Below are positions 43,060-53,545 of a stretch of 64,000 bases of DNA, one piece after another. The notes beneath the pieces were generated by a model. The model was not told the DNA's origin, did no database searches, and saw only the letters and a program-made list of their open reading frames with translations. The position numbers were made by a program, and so were the translations under genes. Every line of letters starts with the position of its first letter. Positions within the stretch are counted from its first letter, which is position 1. Source of the DNA: Takakia lepidozioides (taxonomy: Eukaryota; Streptophyta; Takakiopsida; Takakiales; Takakiaceae); the NCBI GenBank assembly GCA_030704615.1, contig CM060732.1, positions 46,853,053 to 46,917,052 of the forward strand, read 5' to 3'.

Positions 43060-44449
43060 CACTGGAGGGAGAGAGACGACGTATACGGCGGTTCCTGAGG
43101 GCTTACAGGAATTGCTTTGCCTTCAGTTTGAAGGACTGGGAGCACTGAAGGGTCAAGAGATCCGTATTTGAGTTGGCCACTGACACGCCAATCTTTCGGA
43201 GACCCTATAGATATAGTGACATGGAGAGGTCTTTGATTCAGATGAGGACTCAAGATCTCTGGGAGGCAGGTTTGGTGGAGCTCTCTGGTGGAGAGTATGC
43301 TTAGCCACAGTGATGCCAGCTAAGAAGGATGTCTATGGCAATTGGACGGAGAGACGTGTATGTGCGGTGATTACCGGCCTGTAAATCGTCAGACCAAGTC
43401 CGATAGGTATGCCATGCCAACACCAGAGGAGATCTTTGATGCCAATTGGGCATTCCAAGGTCTTTAGCACGTTGGATTTTACGATCCAGATATCACCAGT
43501 TGCCGATCAAGGAGGCGGATAAGCAAAAGACGGCATTCTGGGGGATCAATGAGCACACGGAAGGATTGCCTATACCAGTGGCGGTTCTTACCATTTGGGC
43601 TTAAAAACGCTCCCGCTGAGTTTCAAAGAGTCATGGACAGGATTCTAGCAGGGGGAGTTTGCTCGGTGCTACATAGATGACATCATCATCTTTAGTGCTA
43701 CGGTGGAGGAGCATGAGAGACACCTTCAGGGGGTATTTGAGCGCTTGAGGACGCACGGATTGAAGTTACATCCGGGCAAGTGCAAATTTTTCCACAACCA
43801 GATTGAGTATCTTGGTCACATGATATATCCTGGAGGATTGGGGTACAGCAGAACTAAGGTAGAGTCCATTGCACAGGTTCCACGCCCCACGGATGTGAGC
43901 CGAGTTCGAGCTTTCATGGGGTTAGCAAACTATTACAGACGGTTTGTTAAGGGATTTAGTGCCATGCAAAGGCTCTAACCAACTGACCAAGGTGGACCAG
44001 GAGTGGCAGTGGGAAGATGAGCAAGAACAAGCTTTTCAAGAGCTCAAGGCGAGGTGACCTCGGCGCCCATCTTGAGACGACCTATCAGGGGCGTCCTTTT
44101 CAGTTGCATACAGATTGGAGCATGCTGGGGCTTGGAGCGGTGCTCACACAGGTGGATGATGAGGGAGAGAGTTCGTAGTGGCTTATGCTAGCCGCTCGAA
44201 CAATGCTGCAGAGTCTAAGTATAGCTCATATGAGGGAGAATGCTTAGCTGCAGTGTGGGCCGTGGCACACTTCAGGTGCTATCTATACGGCATCTCTTCA
44301 CCCTTGTCACGGATCACCAACCACTCAAGTGGTTGATGGAGTCAGACAAGCTTACGGGGAAGCTTGCACGGTGGGCACTCATCCTTCAAGAGTATGACTT
44401 TCAGGTGGGTGCATCGACCGGGGGTTCAATCGCAATGCAGATGGGTTGA
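43060..44449 (+). pseudogene. pol: reverse transcriptase and RNase H of the methyltransferase gypsy element
   Basis: RT pieces: IFRRPYRYSDMERSLIQMRT (about 43191), LPFGLKNAPAEFQRVMDRIL (about 43588), and CYIDDIIIFS with YIDD at 43670-43681, continuing intact through LKLHPGKCKFFHNQIEYLGH to 43978. RNase H: HTDWSMLGLGAVLTQVDD (about 44107), YSSYEGECLAAVWAVAHF and TLVTDHQPLKWLMESDKLTG (about 44303). Frameshifts occur near 43300, 43450, 43650, 43970, 44170 and 44290. Confidence 0.85.
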
Positions 44450-44839
44450 GTCGCAATCTATGCACGAGCCAGCAGGATGACACTGGAGCTCGGTGGCATG
44501 GTGAGACGGACAAGGAGATGGTGCCCGGATGGCATGCATCTGCATTCTGTGTATCTTTGGCAGCGGAAGGCCAGGTTGGACCCTGCAATAGGGATAACTG
44601 TAGATCAAGTGTCTGAGGACCCTGAGGCCAACAATGAGCAAGGTGGCGCCAAAGATATACATGAGGATTCAGTTGTGTTGGACTACCTCCGCACTGGAGA
44701 CACGGCAGCCACTGTGACTGCCAAGGAGAGGATCGATCCTACAACGAGCCAAGAGGTTCAAGTGGGAGGGGACACACCTGCTCCGAGTGTGGGAGGATGG
44801 TCGAGTGAGGATTGTGCCTCACCCAACACAGCGAGCACG

Positions 44840-45860
44840 GTTAGTGCGGCATGCCCATGAGGAGTTGGGGCATTTTGGAGTGCGACGCACTCATAGTCTA
44901 CTGCAGGGGCAGTATTGGTGGCGTGGTATGCACACCAGAGGTGCAACAATTTGTGGCTAGGTGCATGGGTGTGTGACAAGGTGCGTGCTTCATTCAACGC
45001 CCCTACTCCACAATTGCACCCTCTTCCGATCATGGGATTGGGCTACAGGTGGAGTCTTGACTTCGCAGGGCCGTTGCCACTGACCATGCGCTCACAACAA
45101 GTATGTGTTGGTGATGGTGGAGCACTTCTCCAAGTGGATTGAGTTGGTTCCATTGCCTGATAAGGGCTAGTGAGGGAGCTGCGTATGCATTCTTGGATTG
45201 TGTGCTTAGCCGATTCGGTGCTCCAGCTGAGGTACTCACGGGACAAGGGAGAGAGTTCTTGGGGGAGTTTCAGGCTTTGGTGACAAGGCCTAGACCACCG
45301 CACCACTTCTCGGGATCATCCTGAGGCCGATGGCTTGGCAGAGAGAGTTGTTCAGACAGTGAAGAGGGGTTTGCGCAAGTATGGCTTGCAGAAAGGACAC
45401 TAGGAGATTGGGACCTTCAGTTACCCTGGTTAGCCATGGGCTACAGGTTCAGCAAGCAAGCATCAATTGCCTCCTTCTCACCATACTTTCTTCTCTTTGG
45501 CCGAGAGCCGGATTTGCCTACATCCATTCGCAGAGAAGCTACTACAGTTCTTAACCTTGACGATCCGGACGTGTGGGCACGTGCATGTGAGCAGCGTGTA
45601 GAGTTGTTCAAGAGAGTCATGCCCATGGCTTTCGAGAACCTTGCCATTGCACAACACCGTGATACGTTGAGGTATGCTACCATACGTGGTGGGGGCTATC
45701 GTCCTGGGGTTCGGAGATTCAACCCTGGTGACTATGTCTATCTGCAGCAGACTGCTCCTACAACCCTGGATGTGACTGCAGGATGTGTTATTTTAAGGGT
45801 TCGAGAGGTCTTGCCCTCAGGCGTCTTGGTCTTGGAGGTCGGGATGACATAACTTGGAAG
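44840..45860 (+). pseudogene. integrase of the methyltransferase gypsy element
   Basis: Zinc finger: HAHEELGHFGVRRTHSLLQG and QYWWRGM (44848-44930), then Cys residues near 44965-44985. Core: RWSLDFAGPLPL (first Asp, about 45059), EVLTGQGREFLGEF (about 45230), where the expected second Asp is Gly, and HPEADGLAERVVQ (Glu, about 45318). C-terminal part 45436-45852: FSPYFLLFGREPDLPTSIRR, then FNPGDYVYLQQTAPTTLDV. The frame passes by one shift near 45838 into the PHD part. Frameshifts and the Asp loss make it inactive. Confidence 0.8.
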
Positions 45861-46256
45861 GACCATGTTCGTAATTGTGCGCCATGTCACCTTCCGAATG
45901 TCGATGGCAGGATTGACCCAAACCTGGCAGCGGTATCTGCAGGTTTGAGGTGCATGTTGTGTGGGTCTGCTAAAGGGGCAGCCACCATGCTGGTGTGCGA
46001 TCGATGCTCTAAAGGTTGGCATATGGGATGCTTGACTCCACCTCTTGAGATGGTTCCAGATGGGGATTGGTTATGTCCATATTGCATTGGATAGTGGGAG
46101 TGGATACAACCATGGAAGGCTAACAAGCAACGCAAGGCCCAGCTACTAGGAGACCTTGAACACACGAGATCCTGGCTCAAGTTCACAGATTGCAAGACGA
46201 CGACTAACGATGGGGCTACTCTTATACCCGGCCCCTTGGTCTATAGAGTTTGAGTA
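45816..46256 (+). pseudogene. PHD finger tail of the integrase polyprotein
   Basis: The frame runs LGGRDDITWKDHVRNCAPCH into a complete C4HC3 PHD zinc finger at 45951-46085: CMLC, CDRC, GWHMGC, TPPLEMVPDGDW, CPYC. PHD fingers read histone H3 tails (family knowledge). A TAG at 46092-46094 ends the frame, but it continues open as WEWIQPWKANKQRKAQLLGD to a TGA near 46248-46250, so the TAG may be a mutation. Position after the integrase C-terminal domain is where chromoviruses carry a chromodomain, suggesting a chromatin-targeting role (inference). The spacing of all eight ligands is intact. Confidence 0.85.
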
Positions 46257-46340
46257 CAATAGGAACAGTGATAGAGGACTTAGTACGGCTATGGCTATTA
46301 CATCTTGTAGCTATCTGGAGGTAGAGGGACCTATCCACCA

Positions 46341-46354
46341 GCTAGGGGGGCGAT
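46341..46354 (+). promoter_or_regulatory. polypurine tract of the methyltransferase gypsy element
   Basis: GCTAGGGGGGCGAT immediately precedes TGTGGTAGAC, the start of the full LTR. It supports 46355 as the true LTR start. Confidence 0.6.
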
Positions 46355-46793
46355 TGTGGTAGACTACTTTATTGTGCATATATGTGTGGTGTGGTTTGGA
46401 CAGCGATGTAGTTGTGTAGCGATATGTATGCGCACGACAGCTGTCAAGTTAAATAAGCACAGTGTGAAAACAGCTAGAATAAAACTAGTTATTTGTATTT
46501 AACACTTGGATTTAGGTCAAGTGTTAAATCAGGTGTCAAGTTTAGTTTGATACCTGGTCCGTCTTATCTTCACGAGAGCGGCAGTCGCGCAGCTCATCTC
46601 TCTCGAGTTGAGCCTGCGCGACCGAGCTCCTGCGTGCGTTCAGATCTGAGTGTACTCATGATGGGAGTGTAGGTTGTTGTGGGGTGGAGTCCCCATAGCT
46701 TGGGGTGCCCCTGGCTCGACTACTATTTCAAAGAGTGATGATGGTTTTGGTTTTCAGGTTTTGTGTCAACAGTGTTTTCTAGTTTTCTTATCA
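46355..46793 (+). mobile_element. full-length LTR
   Basis: From TGTGGTAGAC after the polypurine tract to CTTATCA, the same end that adjoins the primer site in the left LTR; 439 bp. Contains the palindrome GACAGCTGTC at 46436-46445. Confidence 0.75.
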
Positions 46794-46879
46794 TTGTGGT
46801 AGACTACTTTATTGTGCATATATGTGTGGTGTGGTTTGGACAGCGATGTAGTTGTGTGGCGATATGTATGCGCACGACA
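46794..46879 (+). mobile_element. second, truncated LTR start
   Basis: T plus TGTGGTAGAC…GCGCACGACA repeats 46355-46439 with one visible difference (GTGTAGCG versus GTGTGGCG). It ends at GACA, directly before CTCT and the LINE. Confidence 0.85.
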
Positions 46880-48582
46880 CTCTGTCAGGGGCTGACGTTG
46901 GTAGTAAGACTTACCTCCATATAAAGAATTAATCCGGGTTTTCCAGATATCCTCTAGAAATCCCTTCACACAAGCATCAATCTGTTGTGTGTGATTTGCC
47001 CAAAAACTAGGCCTCAGGAGGGCCTGGGCTTTTGGCTCAGCCTCAAGACTTTCAAAGTTGGTAAACAGGGGTACGGGCACAATTCCCTTAATAGATTTGA
47101 AGAGAGCGTCTCTTTGGTGAGAGAACCCCGGACAGTGTATCAGAAAATGAATACTGTCTTCAGATTGCCCACACAACGGGCAATTGCACTCTCCCTTTCC
47201 TCTCTGCTTCAGTTTGCTGTTCAAAGGTAGGCTTCCTGCCTTGAGTTTAAATTTCAGTCTAGTGCCGAGAGTGGGTAGACCCTTGAGGTCATCCAAGATG
47301 TCCTCCCCCATGTCACAGACTAGAAACAAGTTCAGGGAAGTTTTCTGCCTAACTTCATTTTCATCAGACAATCTCATGGCAACAGACATGGCTGAGGACA
47401 TTACAGCCTCTAAGTCAGATTTATCCAGCAGGGTCAAGACTTGCGGATCCAGGTCCAGGTCCTTGAGGATCTCTTCTACTCTCTTCTACCAGGACTTAGC
47501 CTGTTTGACAGGGCGGTCCTGTTTCCAAGATATAGAGTCGATTAACTTAGGATATCTGGTGTTGGGCATATGTTGCAGCTGACCCCACCATCTGACCTTA
47601 AATTCATCTCGTTGGGAGCTTAAGGACGGAATGCCAAACTCACCCCGAACAGCCACATTGGCTGTTTTGGAGCATGCTGACATACACTCCTTAAGCACCC
47701 CCACTTGAATGGATTCTAGAGACTTAGGCTGGTTGGAGTTATCAACCCATATAGCAGATCCGTACTCCAAGGCAGGTCTAATAACGCGACAAAGCATGGT
47801 TTTCTTAACCTCAGAGTTGACCCCTCTGCAGTGGAAAAATTTAGTGAGCCCCAGAGCTTTGCCCTTGCCAGTTTGAACAACTTTCCGGATATGTGCATCC
47901 CAATTACAATTGGAGGAGAACTCAACACCCAGGTAAGTGTAGGAAGGGAGGACCGGGATCTCTTGGCTACCCCACTGCCACTTAAGATCACTTCCTCCCT
48001 CTCCTCTGTCGTTGAATGCTACCACTGCACATTTGCTGACATTAGCCTCTAGCCCCCAAAGATCAAAGTATCTCTTCGCGCAATCAATCAACTCCTGGAG
48101 ATTGGTTGGAGTCTCCCCTATGCCTGCGAAGTCATCCGCAAACATAAGGGCTGGTATGGTGGTATCACCCACCCTTAACCCAAATCCCTCACTTTCCACA
48201 TCCTCGAGGAGTTGATTGATGAAAACATTGAAGAGCAGAGGGGAGAGAGTACATCCTTGAGCTACACCTTGGTCTATGTCAAAGAAGTTGGACTTCTGTC
48301 CGTTAACAGTGACACAGCTTTTGGTGTGAGCATACAAGTTGTGGACAACTCTCCACATCTTTCCCTTGATCCCACAAGACCAGAGGCGGAACCATAGGCC
48401 ATCTCTCCACACTGTGTCATAAGCCTTTTTGACATCCAGGAAAAAGACATAAGTGGGTTTCCCTTCTTTTTTCCTTCCCTGGATAATCTAGCTTAGAGTG
48501 AAGATATGATCCACACAGCCCCTGTTTCGCCGAAAGCCAGCTTGGCCTTCGTGGAAACAACCTCTAGACTCCAGATCAACCT
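46880..48582 (-). mobile_element. LINE copy A, main part (5'-truncated)
   Basis: Minus-strand non-LTR retrotransposon ORF2. RT fragment 48412-47486 (YAHTKSCVTVNGQKSNFFDI, LMFADDFAGIGETPTNLQEL), an amber codon at 47486-47488, then the C-terminal part with CNCPLCGQSEDSIHFLIHC (zf-RVT type). Another TAG near 48489 replaces CAG of copy C. Identity with copy C stops at 48582, the 5' truncation point. Its 3' end lies at 34553-34646, separated by the gypsy insertion. Confidence 0.9.
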
Positions 48583-49260
48583 CTTCCCGCTATATAAGTA
48601 ACAGCAGGTAGGTTGTAAATCATAATCGCATTGGTCCTACATTGTCCCATATTGATTGCCCGTAGTCTACATCGCGTAGGATACTTAAGCAGATGGGGTC
48701 TACGGGAGGTGGTCCGGATGGTGGAGGCCTGTAGTAGGGCTCCGTATACAGGGCTCCATATGTATATGGAGCCACACTACTCCGTCATAGCTGGCCTCCT
48801 CAGAGCCAATCAGAAGGCGGCTATGCGGCAAGCAAGCTGCTCTCGACTGCTACAGAGTTTGTATGTCAGGACAGCCGTCCTATATTTTCTATTTCCATGG
48901 AAACATTGTGACCCTATTATCTTCTTTTTGTGCTCACGCCTCCATTATGCACACCTGTGCTCACGTTTTACTACTTACGCCTTCCCTTGTTCAAAAAGAA
49001 GTTGAGTAACTTAGGTGCTGGGAGTTAGTGTCCCTCCTCGCTCTTTGAACTTGTGCTCAGGGTTCTGCCCTATGCTATCTGTTTACTATTTACCTGTTTT
49101 GTTACCGGTTTAGGTGACCTGCCCAAGGGGGGGCACTATTTTCAGGCGTGTGTGTGTTTCCTGCTTGCTTATGTGGTTATGGGTTCCTAGTGTGTACGCC
49201 TTATTATGGCACTATGCCAGGGGTTTTTTATTTTTTCCCCTCAATTTATAAGAATTGACC
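48583..49260. other. intergenic stretch, no gene seen
   Basis: No conserved frame or recognised repeat. A TATATAAG at 48591-48598 has no gene attached. Confidence 0.3.
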
Positions 49261-49261
49261 A

Positions 49262-49935
49262 CCAGTAAATAGAACAGTGACCACCCAGGTGATTCTGGTT
49301 TCAAATCCTGCCACCTTGTCAGGTGTGATATATCCAGTGTTGGAGTGGTATATAGATGAAGGACTGGTAGATGTTCTAGTATATGCACTGGTATTAGATA
49401 CCAGACCAGGCTGGTATCAGTTTTTTCATACTAACCACAATACCCGTACTTCCCCCTTCCTCCCCCCCCTCTTTCTCATTTACTCTAGTATGTGTACTAT
49501 ATAAATTTATGTTTACATATGCCTACATATTTGTACTCATGTATATTTACTTCTTTATGTGTATTGTATTTGTTTTCACATGATACCTACTTGCTATTTG
49601 ATACACTTGTAATTCAAGATGGCTTTGGAATGATACCAGAATGATATCTCATACCAGCTGGTATTGTGATTATGATACTCATACTCATACCAGTATCTAG
49701 CAAAAAATACATCCACGATTATATAGACCAAACTGGTATGAAAGTTTTGTGATATGTCTGGTACCAGGACCAGTCTGGCACGTCCTAGAGCTGAGCAACA
49801 GTGGTATAAGCTTCTCCCCCTTCCCTTGGGTGGTGTCCCTAGAGCCTTGTGCTTGGCGCCTCACTGTGGTCAGGTTACTATGAAAGAGGTTATTTCCTCC
49901 TCTCACTATAATTAAGGGGCCTGATTTGTGACGGT
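49262..49935 (+). repeat. SINE-like repeat split by a TACCAG element, copy 1
   Basis: CCAGGTGATTCTGG(T)TTCAAATCCTG at about 49285-49310 (B-box-like), then, after about 470 bp of TACCAG-rich sequence, CTTCTCCCCCTTCCCTTGGG, GGTTACTATGAAAGAGGTTA and AAGGGGCCTGATTTGTGACG. The uninterrupted counterpart is at 50360-50525. Confidence 0.5.
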
Positions 49936-50359
49936 CACTCCCGGGTATTTCTCTTTTAATTTTCTTTTTGATATTTCCAAATAAAAACAAAAAATATAGT
50001 AAGACCTCACCTATGCCATATATATATACACACGCTTTTCTGCTCTAGAACTCCCAGCACGCAGTTGCGTGGAACAACTCCTTGTTGGTCTCCATGGCTT
50101 CCCCCAAGGTTATTTTTTCCTTGCTTGTCCTCCATTTTTCATTTAATAAATTTTCAGGGCCTCTGTCCCCTGTTCATAAATAAGTAAATAGATAAATAAA
50201 TATAGCCATACTATGACTGTTCACATCTCTCAATGTTCCAATTTACATGTATCCATATCTAGTGTGAGGTTTTTTTTTGTTTTTTTTTGTGTGTGTCAAT
50301 CCTTGCCTCGGTCTAGCTCCTGTAAATTGCCACCACTTTGGGCTTGTTGATGACAAAGC

Positions 50360-50525
50360 TAAAATGACCCCCAGGTGATTCTGGGCTCAAATCCTGATCC
50401 CTTGTGGATCGTGGTTTAATCTTCTCCCCGGTGTCACATGAACTTTGATTGTGGGAGCCTCATGGCGAGGTTACTTTGAAAGAGGTTCGTTTCTCTCACT
50501 CCAATGAAGGGGCGTGATTTACGGT
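50360..50525 (+). repeat. SINE-like repeat, copy 2
   Basis: CCAGGTGATTCTGGGCTCAA followed by ATCCTGATCCCTTGTGG, CTTCTCCCCGGTGTC, GAGGTTACTTTGAAAGAGGT and AAGGGGCGTGATTTACGG. It aligns with the split copy at 49262-49935 and loosely with 52627-52745. GGCTCAAATCCTG is B-box-like. Confidence 0.5.
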
Positions 50526-51149
50526 GCTGGCAACTTGCAGGACTCATTGGGGGATATTTTCCAGTCCAGATTGGTCCTAGTACTAGATGTATCAGAAAAT
50601 TTTCATACCAGTCTGGTCTATATAAGGGATGATGGCTTTGGAATGACACCAGAATTGATGTCTGGTATTGTGGTCGTGATACTCATATTCATACCAGTAT
50701 CTGGAAAAAAAATAGCAAGTATCCAGTGAAAACAATAAAGAAGTAAATATATTTCAGTACAAGTATGTAGGCATATGCACAAATAAATTAGTATAGCACA
50801 CATACCAGAGGATTTTGGATTGACATACCTTTTTTATACCTTATTTTTTATGTTAGCATTACCCCTAAACCCTTACGAATGAGGAAGACGGCGGGGAGTA
50901 CCGATATTGTGGCTGGTATAAAAAAAACTAATACCAGCCTGGTCTGGTATATGACCAAGTATTCTCCCAAATGATACCAGACTGGTTTGGTATCTAATAC
51001 CAGTGCAAATAACAGTCCTTCACCCAGACGTTTCTTTTATTGGCAATTTATCGGCAGATTGCGACCACAAAAAATTAAATCGAATATTCTGTCGCAAATT
51101 CCCTGTTTTTTCATGGATGAGATCGCTAGACTTCTCCAAATAAAAAATA

Positions 51150-51330
51150 AATTATGGATGAATTCACCAAATATGGATGATAAATTACTTATCTGGATGA
51201 ATTTCAGTGGATGAACAGAATTTATGGCTATTTCTTGTAAGACTCTGTAGCCACTCGTGCTGTTTTCCAAATTCCTTAAAAGAAACCCTGCCTTCACCTA
51301 TATACCACTCCAACACTGGTACAATAATAA
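51150..51330. repeat. dispersed repeat with a partner at 52980-53130
   Basis: Shares GGATGAATT, GATGAACAGAAT and CTCTGTAGCCACTCGTGCTG followed by TTTTCCAAATT with 52980-53130, in the same orientation. Confidence 0.7.
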
Positions 51331-51399
51331 AAGAATAAAATGTCGAATTACCATTGTGGTCATTGGTTATTTTCCGACCAAGGTAAACCATGTTGGTGC

Positions 51400-52015
51400 C
51401 CGAAGAATAATGATTAGAAATGCAATTTCCAATTAAGGAAATATGTTGTTTTCCACTTTACAGAGCAGTAAAGACATCTGAAGAAAAATGAGTAGATCTC
51501 TGGAAAGACAGTAAGGGCGGGTCCCGCTTTTTGCAGAGAGTGGCAGGCCATCATTTAATGGGCCCCGCTCCGGTCAGCGGAGAATCTCGGGCAGACTCGG
51601 CACATCTCCAAATTTCTCACATCTGACGGTAGCCAACATCCTTCAATGACAGTCCATGGATTTACCCTCACTTACTTAGCAAAATTGCAAAGTAATTTAT
51701 GGGTTGCTCATCCGTGACTCATCGTGCCAACAAAATCCTTGTGAGGTACTTTGGGTGTTGCCAGAAAGGCTTATGATGGCCTGCTTTGCTTCAGGTCAAT
51801 TTCCCATCAAGTAGCTTCCCTTCAATAAAAGACAATCGCTTACTTTTGCTCTGCTGTAAAGCCTGCATCTTTCCTCTTTTGCCACCTTGCCAATTGCCGC
51901 TTCCTTCACTAAGTTCCAACCAACGGAAACCATAACAGTTATGTTATTTTCTGGACAAGAGACTACCCTTTAGAGTATAAGTTTTCTGTAGGGCTACCAA
52001 TTTAGTCGGGAGAGT
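51400..52015. other. intergenic stretch, no gene seen
   Basis: No supported gene or repeat. Confidence 0.3.
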
Positions 52016-52019
52016 AAAA

Positions 52020-52300
52020 TCAATATATGAAGCGAGGTAGTTTGTTTGTTTTGTTTTGTACAATTGAGATGCCCCAACCGGCGCCCCAGGCCTGGTGCTT
52101 GGTACCATTGGAAAGCCCTCGATGAGGAGGGGTGCACCGACTTGCTCTCAGTATTTTTGGACATGCGGTGTGGGAGATATCATGGAATTTCAACTACTCT
52201 TGGTCGCTGGAAAGTGGCAAATTATTCACACATGGGCCCGGCATAGGAGAGCTTAGATGACACTGGACACTTGGGCCAAGAGCACAGGCTACCCCAGTAT
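52020..52300 (+). repeat. isolated partial copy of the 470-bp array unit
   Basis: TTTGTTTTGTTTTG, CCATTGGAAAGCCCTCGATG, TTTTTGGACATGCGGTGTGG and CACTGGACACTTGGGCC match the unit of the 23.7-27.1 kb array. The part with the B-box-like motif is deleted. Confidence 0.8.
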
Positions 52301-52979
52301 AGTTTGAATAAACTAATTCCCACTCCTTTTCTTAAAAAAAGAAAAAAAGAAAAAAAAGAATGCCATTGGACTGCAAAATGACCCCACCGCCACAGTCGGT
52401 AGGTAGCTCAAAATAGAAGAGTATGATATCCCTCCTTGTCTATAAAGCGTAAGAGAGAAAAAAAAAGAAAAAAGAAAGAAAGTCTGATGCCTCCCAAGCA
52501 TAAATTATGTTGTATCGTGACCCGGTGGGGGTACTGCCTTCCGGCGGCAAGTTGGACACCTTGGTGATGCCAATCGGTGGATTGAACATTGAACCCATGC
52601 ATGTCACCTAACTAATAAATCAGTTGAAATCCTGACCTCCTCGGACGTGGTATTATTATCTTCTCCCCCTTCCCTTTGCAGGGTCTCATCCGCCTCATGC
52701 TCGGCGAGGTTTCTTCGAAACAGCTTATTTTCTCCTCTCGTTTCTTGGAAGGAGATGCAGACTCGCAGTGTCCATATAATCAGATTAAAAGGTGACGAAA
52801 AAAATAACCCCGCGAAGGAGGGGGGGAAGCCACCCCCCTGAGCAAAGCCATCAACTGAGAAGCAAAAGCTGGTCTGGTCTTGAGGAAGACTGACTCACAA
52901 GACAGAACTTAGACTCAGTTTCCCTTTTTCTAATTATTAGAAAATAGCTTTTGAGGCCTGCTCTCCAGATAAAAGGTAT

Positions 52980-53130
52980 ATTATGGATGAATTCGCAAAA
53001 AATGATGATATTAATGGATGAAAGTACAGAGATGGATGAATTTTAGTCGATGAACAGAATGTACCGCTATTTTTGGCAAAACTCTGTAGCCACTCGTGCT
53101 GTTTTCCAAATTTCTTAAGAAAACACTGCT
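52980..53130. repeat. dispersed repeat, partner of 51150-51330
   Basis: Same CTCTGTAGCCACTCGTGCTG followed by TTTTCCAAATTTCTTAA, preceded by GGATGAATTTTAGTCGATGA. Confidence 0.7.
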
Positions 53131-53224
53131 CTGGTCTCTCAGGGTCTAAGAACCAAAAAACAAAAAAAGCAAAAAGAAAGTAAGACAAATAACGTCGGAC
53201 GTGGCAACAACGCTGTTGGGAACG

Positions 53225-53545
53225 TGAGCAGCACATCCACGATTATTCGCTCGCGACCCATGTCACCGGAGGTCTGGAGTTCAAACCCTCAACTGCCTCG
53301 TCGCCACGGCTCTGTCAAAGGGACTGCCGTCATGAATGCAGTTTAACGTCCCTGTCAACAGAGTCGTCCAATGCCGCGGCAGCCATCGCAAAGTCAAGGG
53401 TCCAGTGCTCGCACAAGCGTAGAACGCCCGTCGCCCGCGTATTCCCTTGCCGACGAAGTCAAATTGACCGTCGGGGTTCCGCATCCGGGATTCGAGCCCG
53501 GCATCTCCCCCGCTGTCGGTATCCAATAGATTAGGGTTGCGTTGT
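53225..53545 (-). mobile_element. probable tRNA-derived SINE
   Basis: The minus strand reads CTAATCTATTGGATACCG (A-box-like), then GCCGGGCTCGAATCCCGG, a good T-arm and B box, followed by a body with GACGTTAAACTGCATTC. The distance between boxes is too short for a full anticodon arm, so this is not a working tRNA gene. A second B-box-like GGAGTTCAAACCCTC lies on the plus strand at about 53276. Confidence 0.45.

Larger units (their letters stand above)
34647..46879 (+). mobile_element. Ty3/gypsy element with DNA methyltransferase and PHD finger
   Basis: A 12.2-kb insertion into LINE copy A, flanked by CTCT on both sides (34643-34646 and 46880-46883). Plus-strand order: LTR part, self-complementary primer site, long leader with antisense host-gene fragments, gag, protease, C5-cytosine methyltransferase, RT, RNase H, integrase, PHD finger, polypurine tract, full LTR, second partial LTR. 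RT before integrase defines Ty3/gypsy. LTR copies differ by only a handful of changes by eye, yet the coding region has many frameshifts, so either the copy arose from an already defective RNA or the assembly has indels. Confidence 0.85.
49336..51330. repeat. TACCAG-family foldback repeats
   Basis: GTGTTGGAGTGGTATATAGA (49336) recurs inverted at about 51297-51318, and GCACTGGTATTAGATACCAG with the following ACCAGGCTGGTATCAG (about 49384-49420) recurs inverted at about 50925-51008. A direct pair, GATGGCTTTGGAATGA(T/C)ACCAG…CATACCAGTATCT, lies at 49617-49705 and 50628-50703. The arrangement suggests nested foldback elements. No protein is encoded. Confidence 0.55.

Noticed and set aside
45436-46094. 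PHD finger as a separate host gene next to the element
   Set aside because: It lies between the integrase C-terminal domain and the polypurine tract, same strand, joined by one frameshift, inside the flanking duplications.
46442-46879. Taking TGTCAAG…GACA as the simple LTR
   Set aside because: It would leave the left LTR without its last 86 bp and place a copy of that part between the polypurine tract and the LTR. Primer-site and polypurine positions favour TGTGG…TATCA. Kept as the alternative to test.
53440-53545. Functional tRNA gene (minus strand)
   Set aside because: Good T-arm, but too few bases between the D-like and T arms for an anticodon arm; better read as a SINE head.
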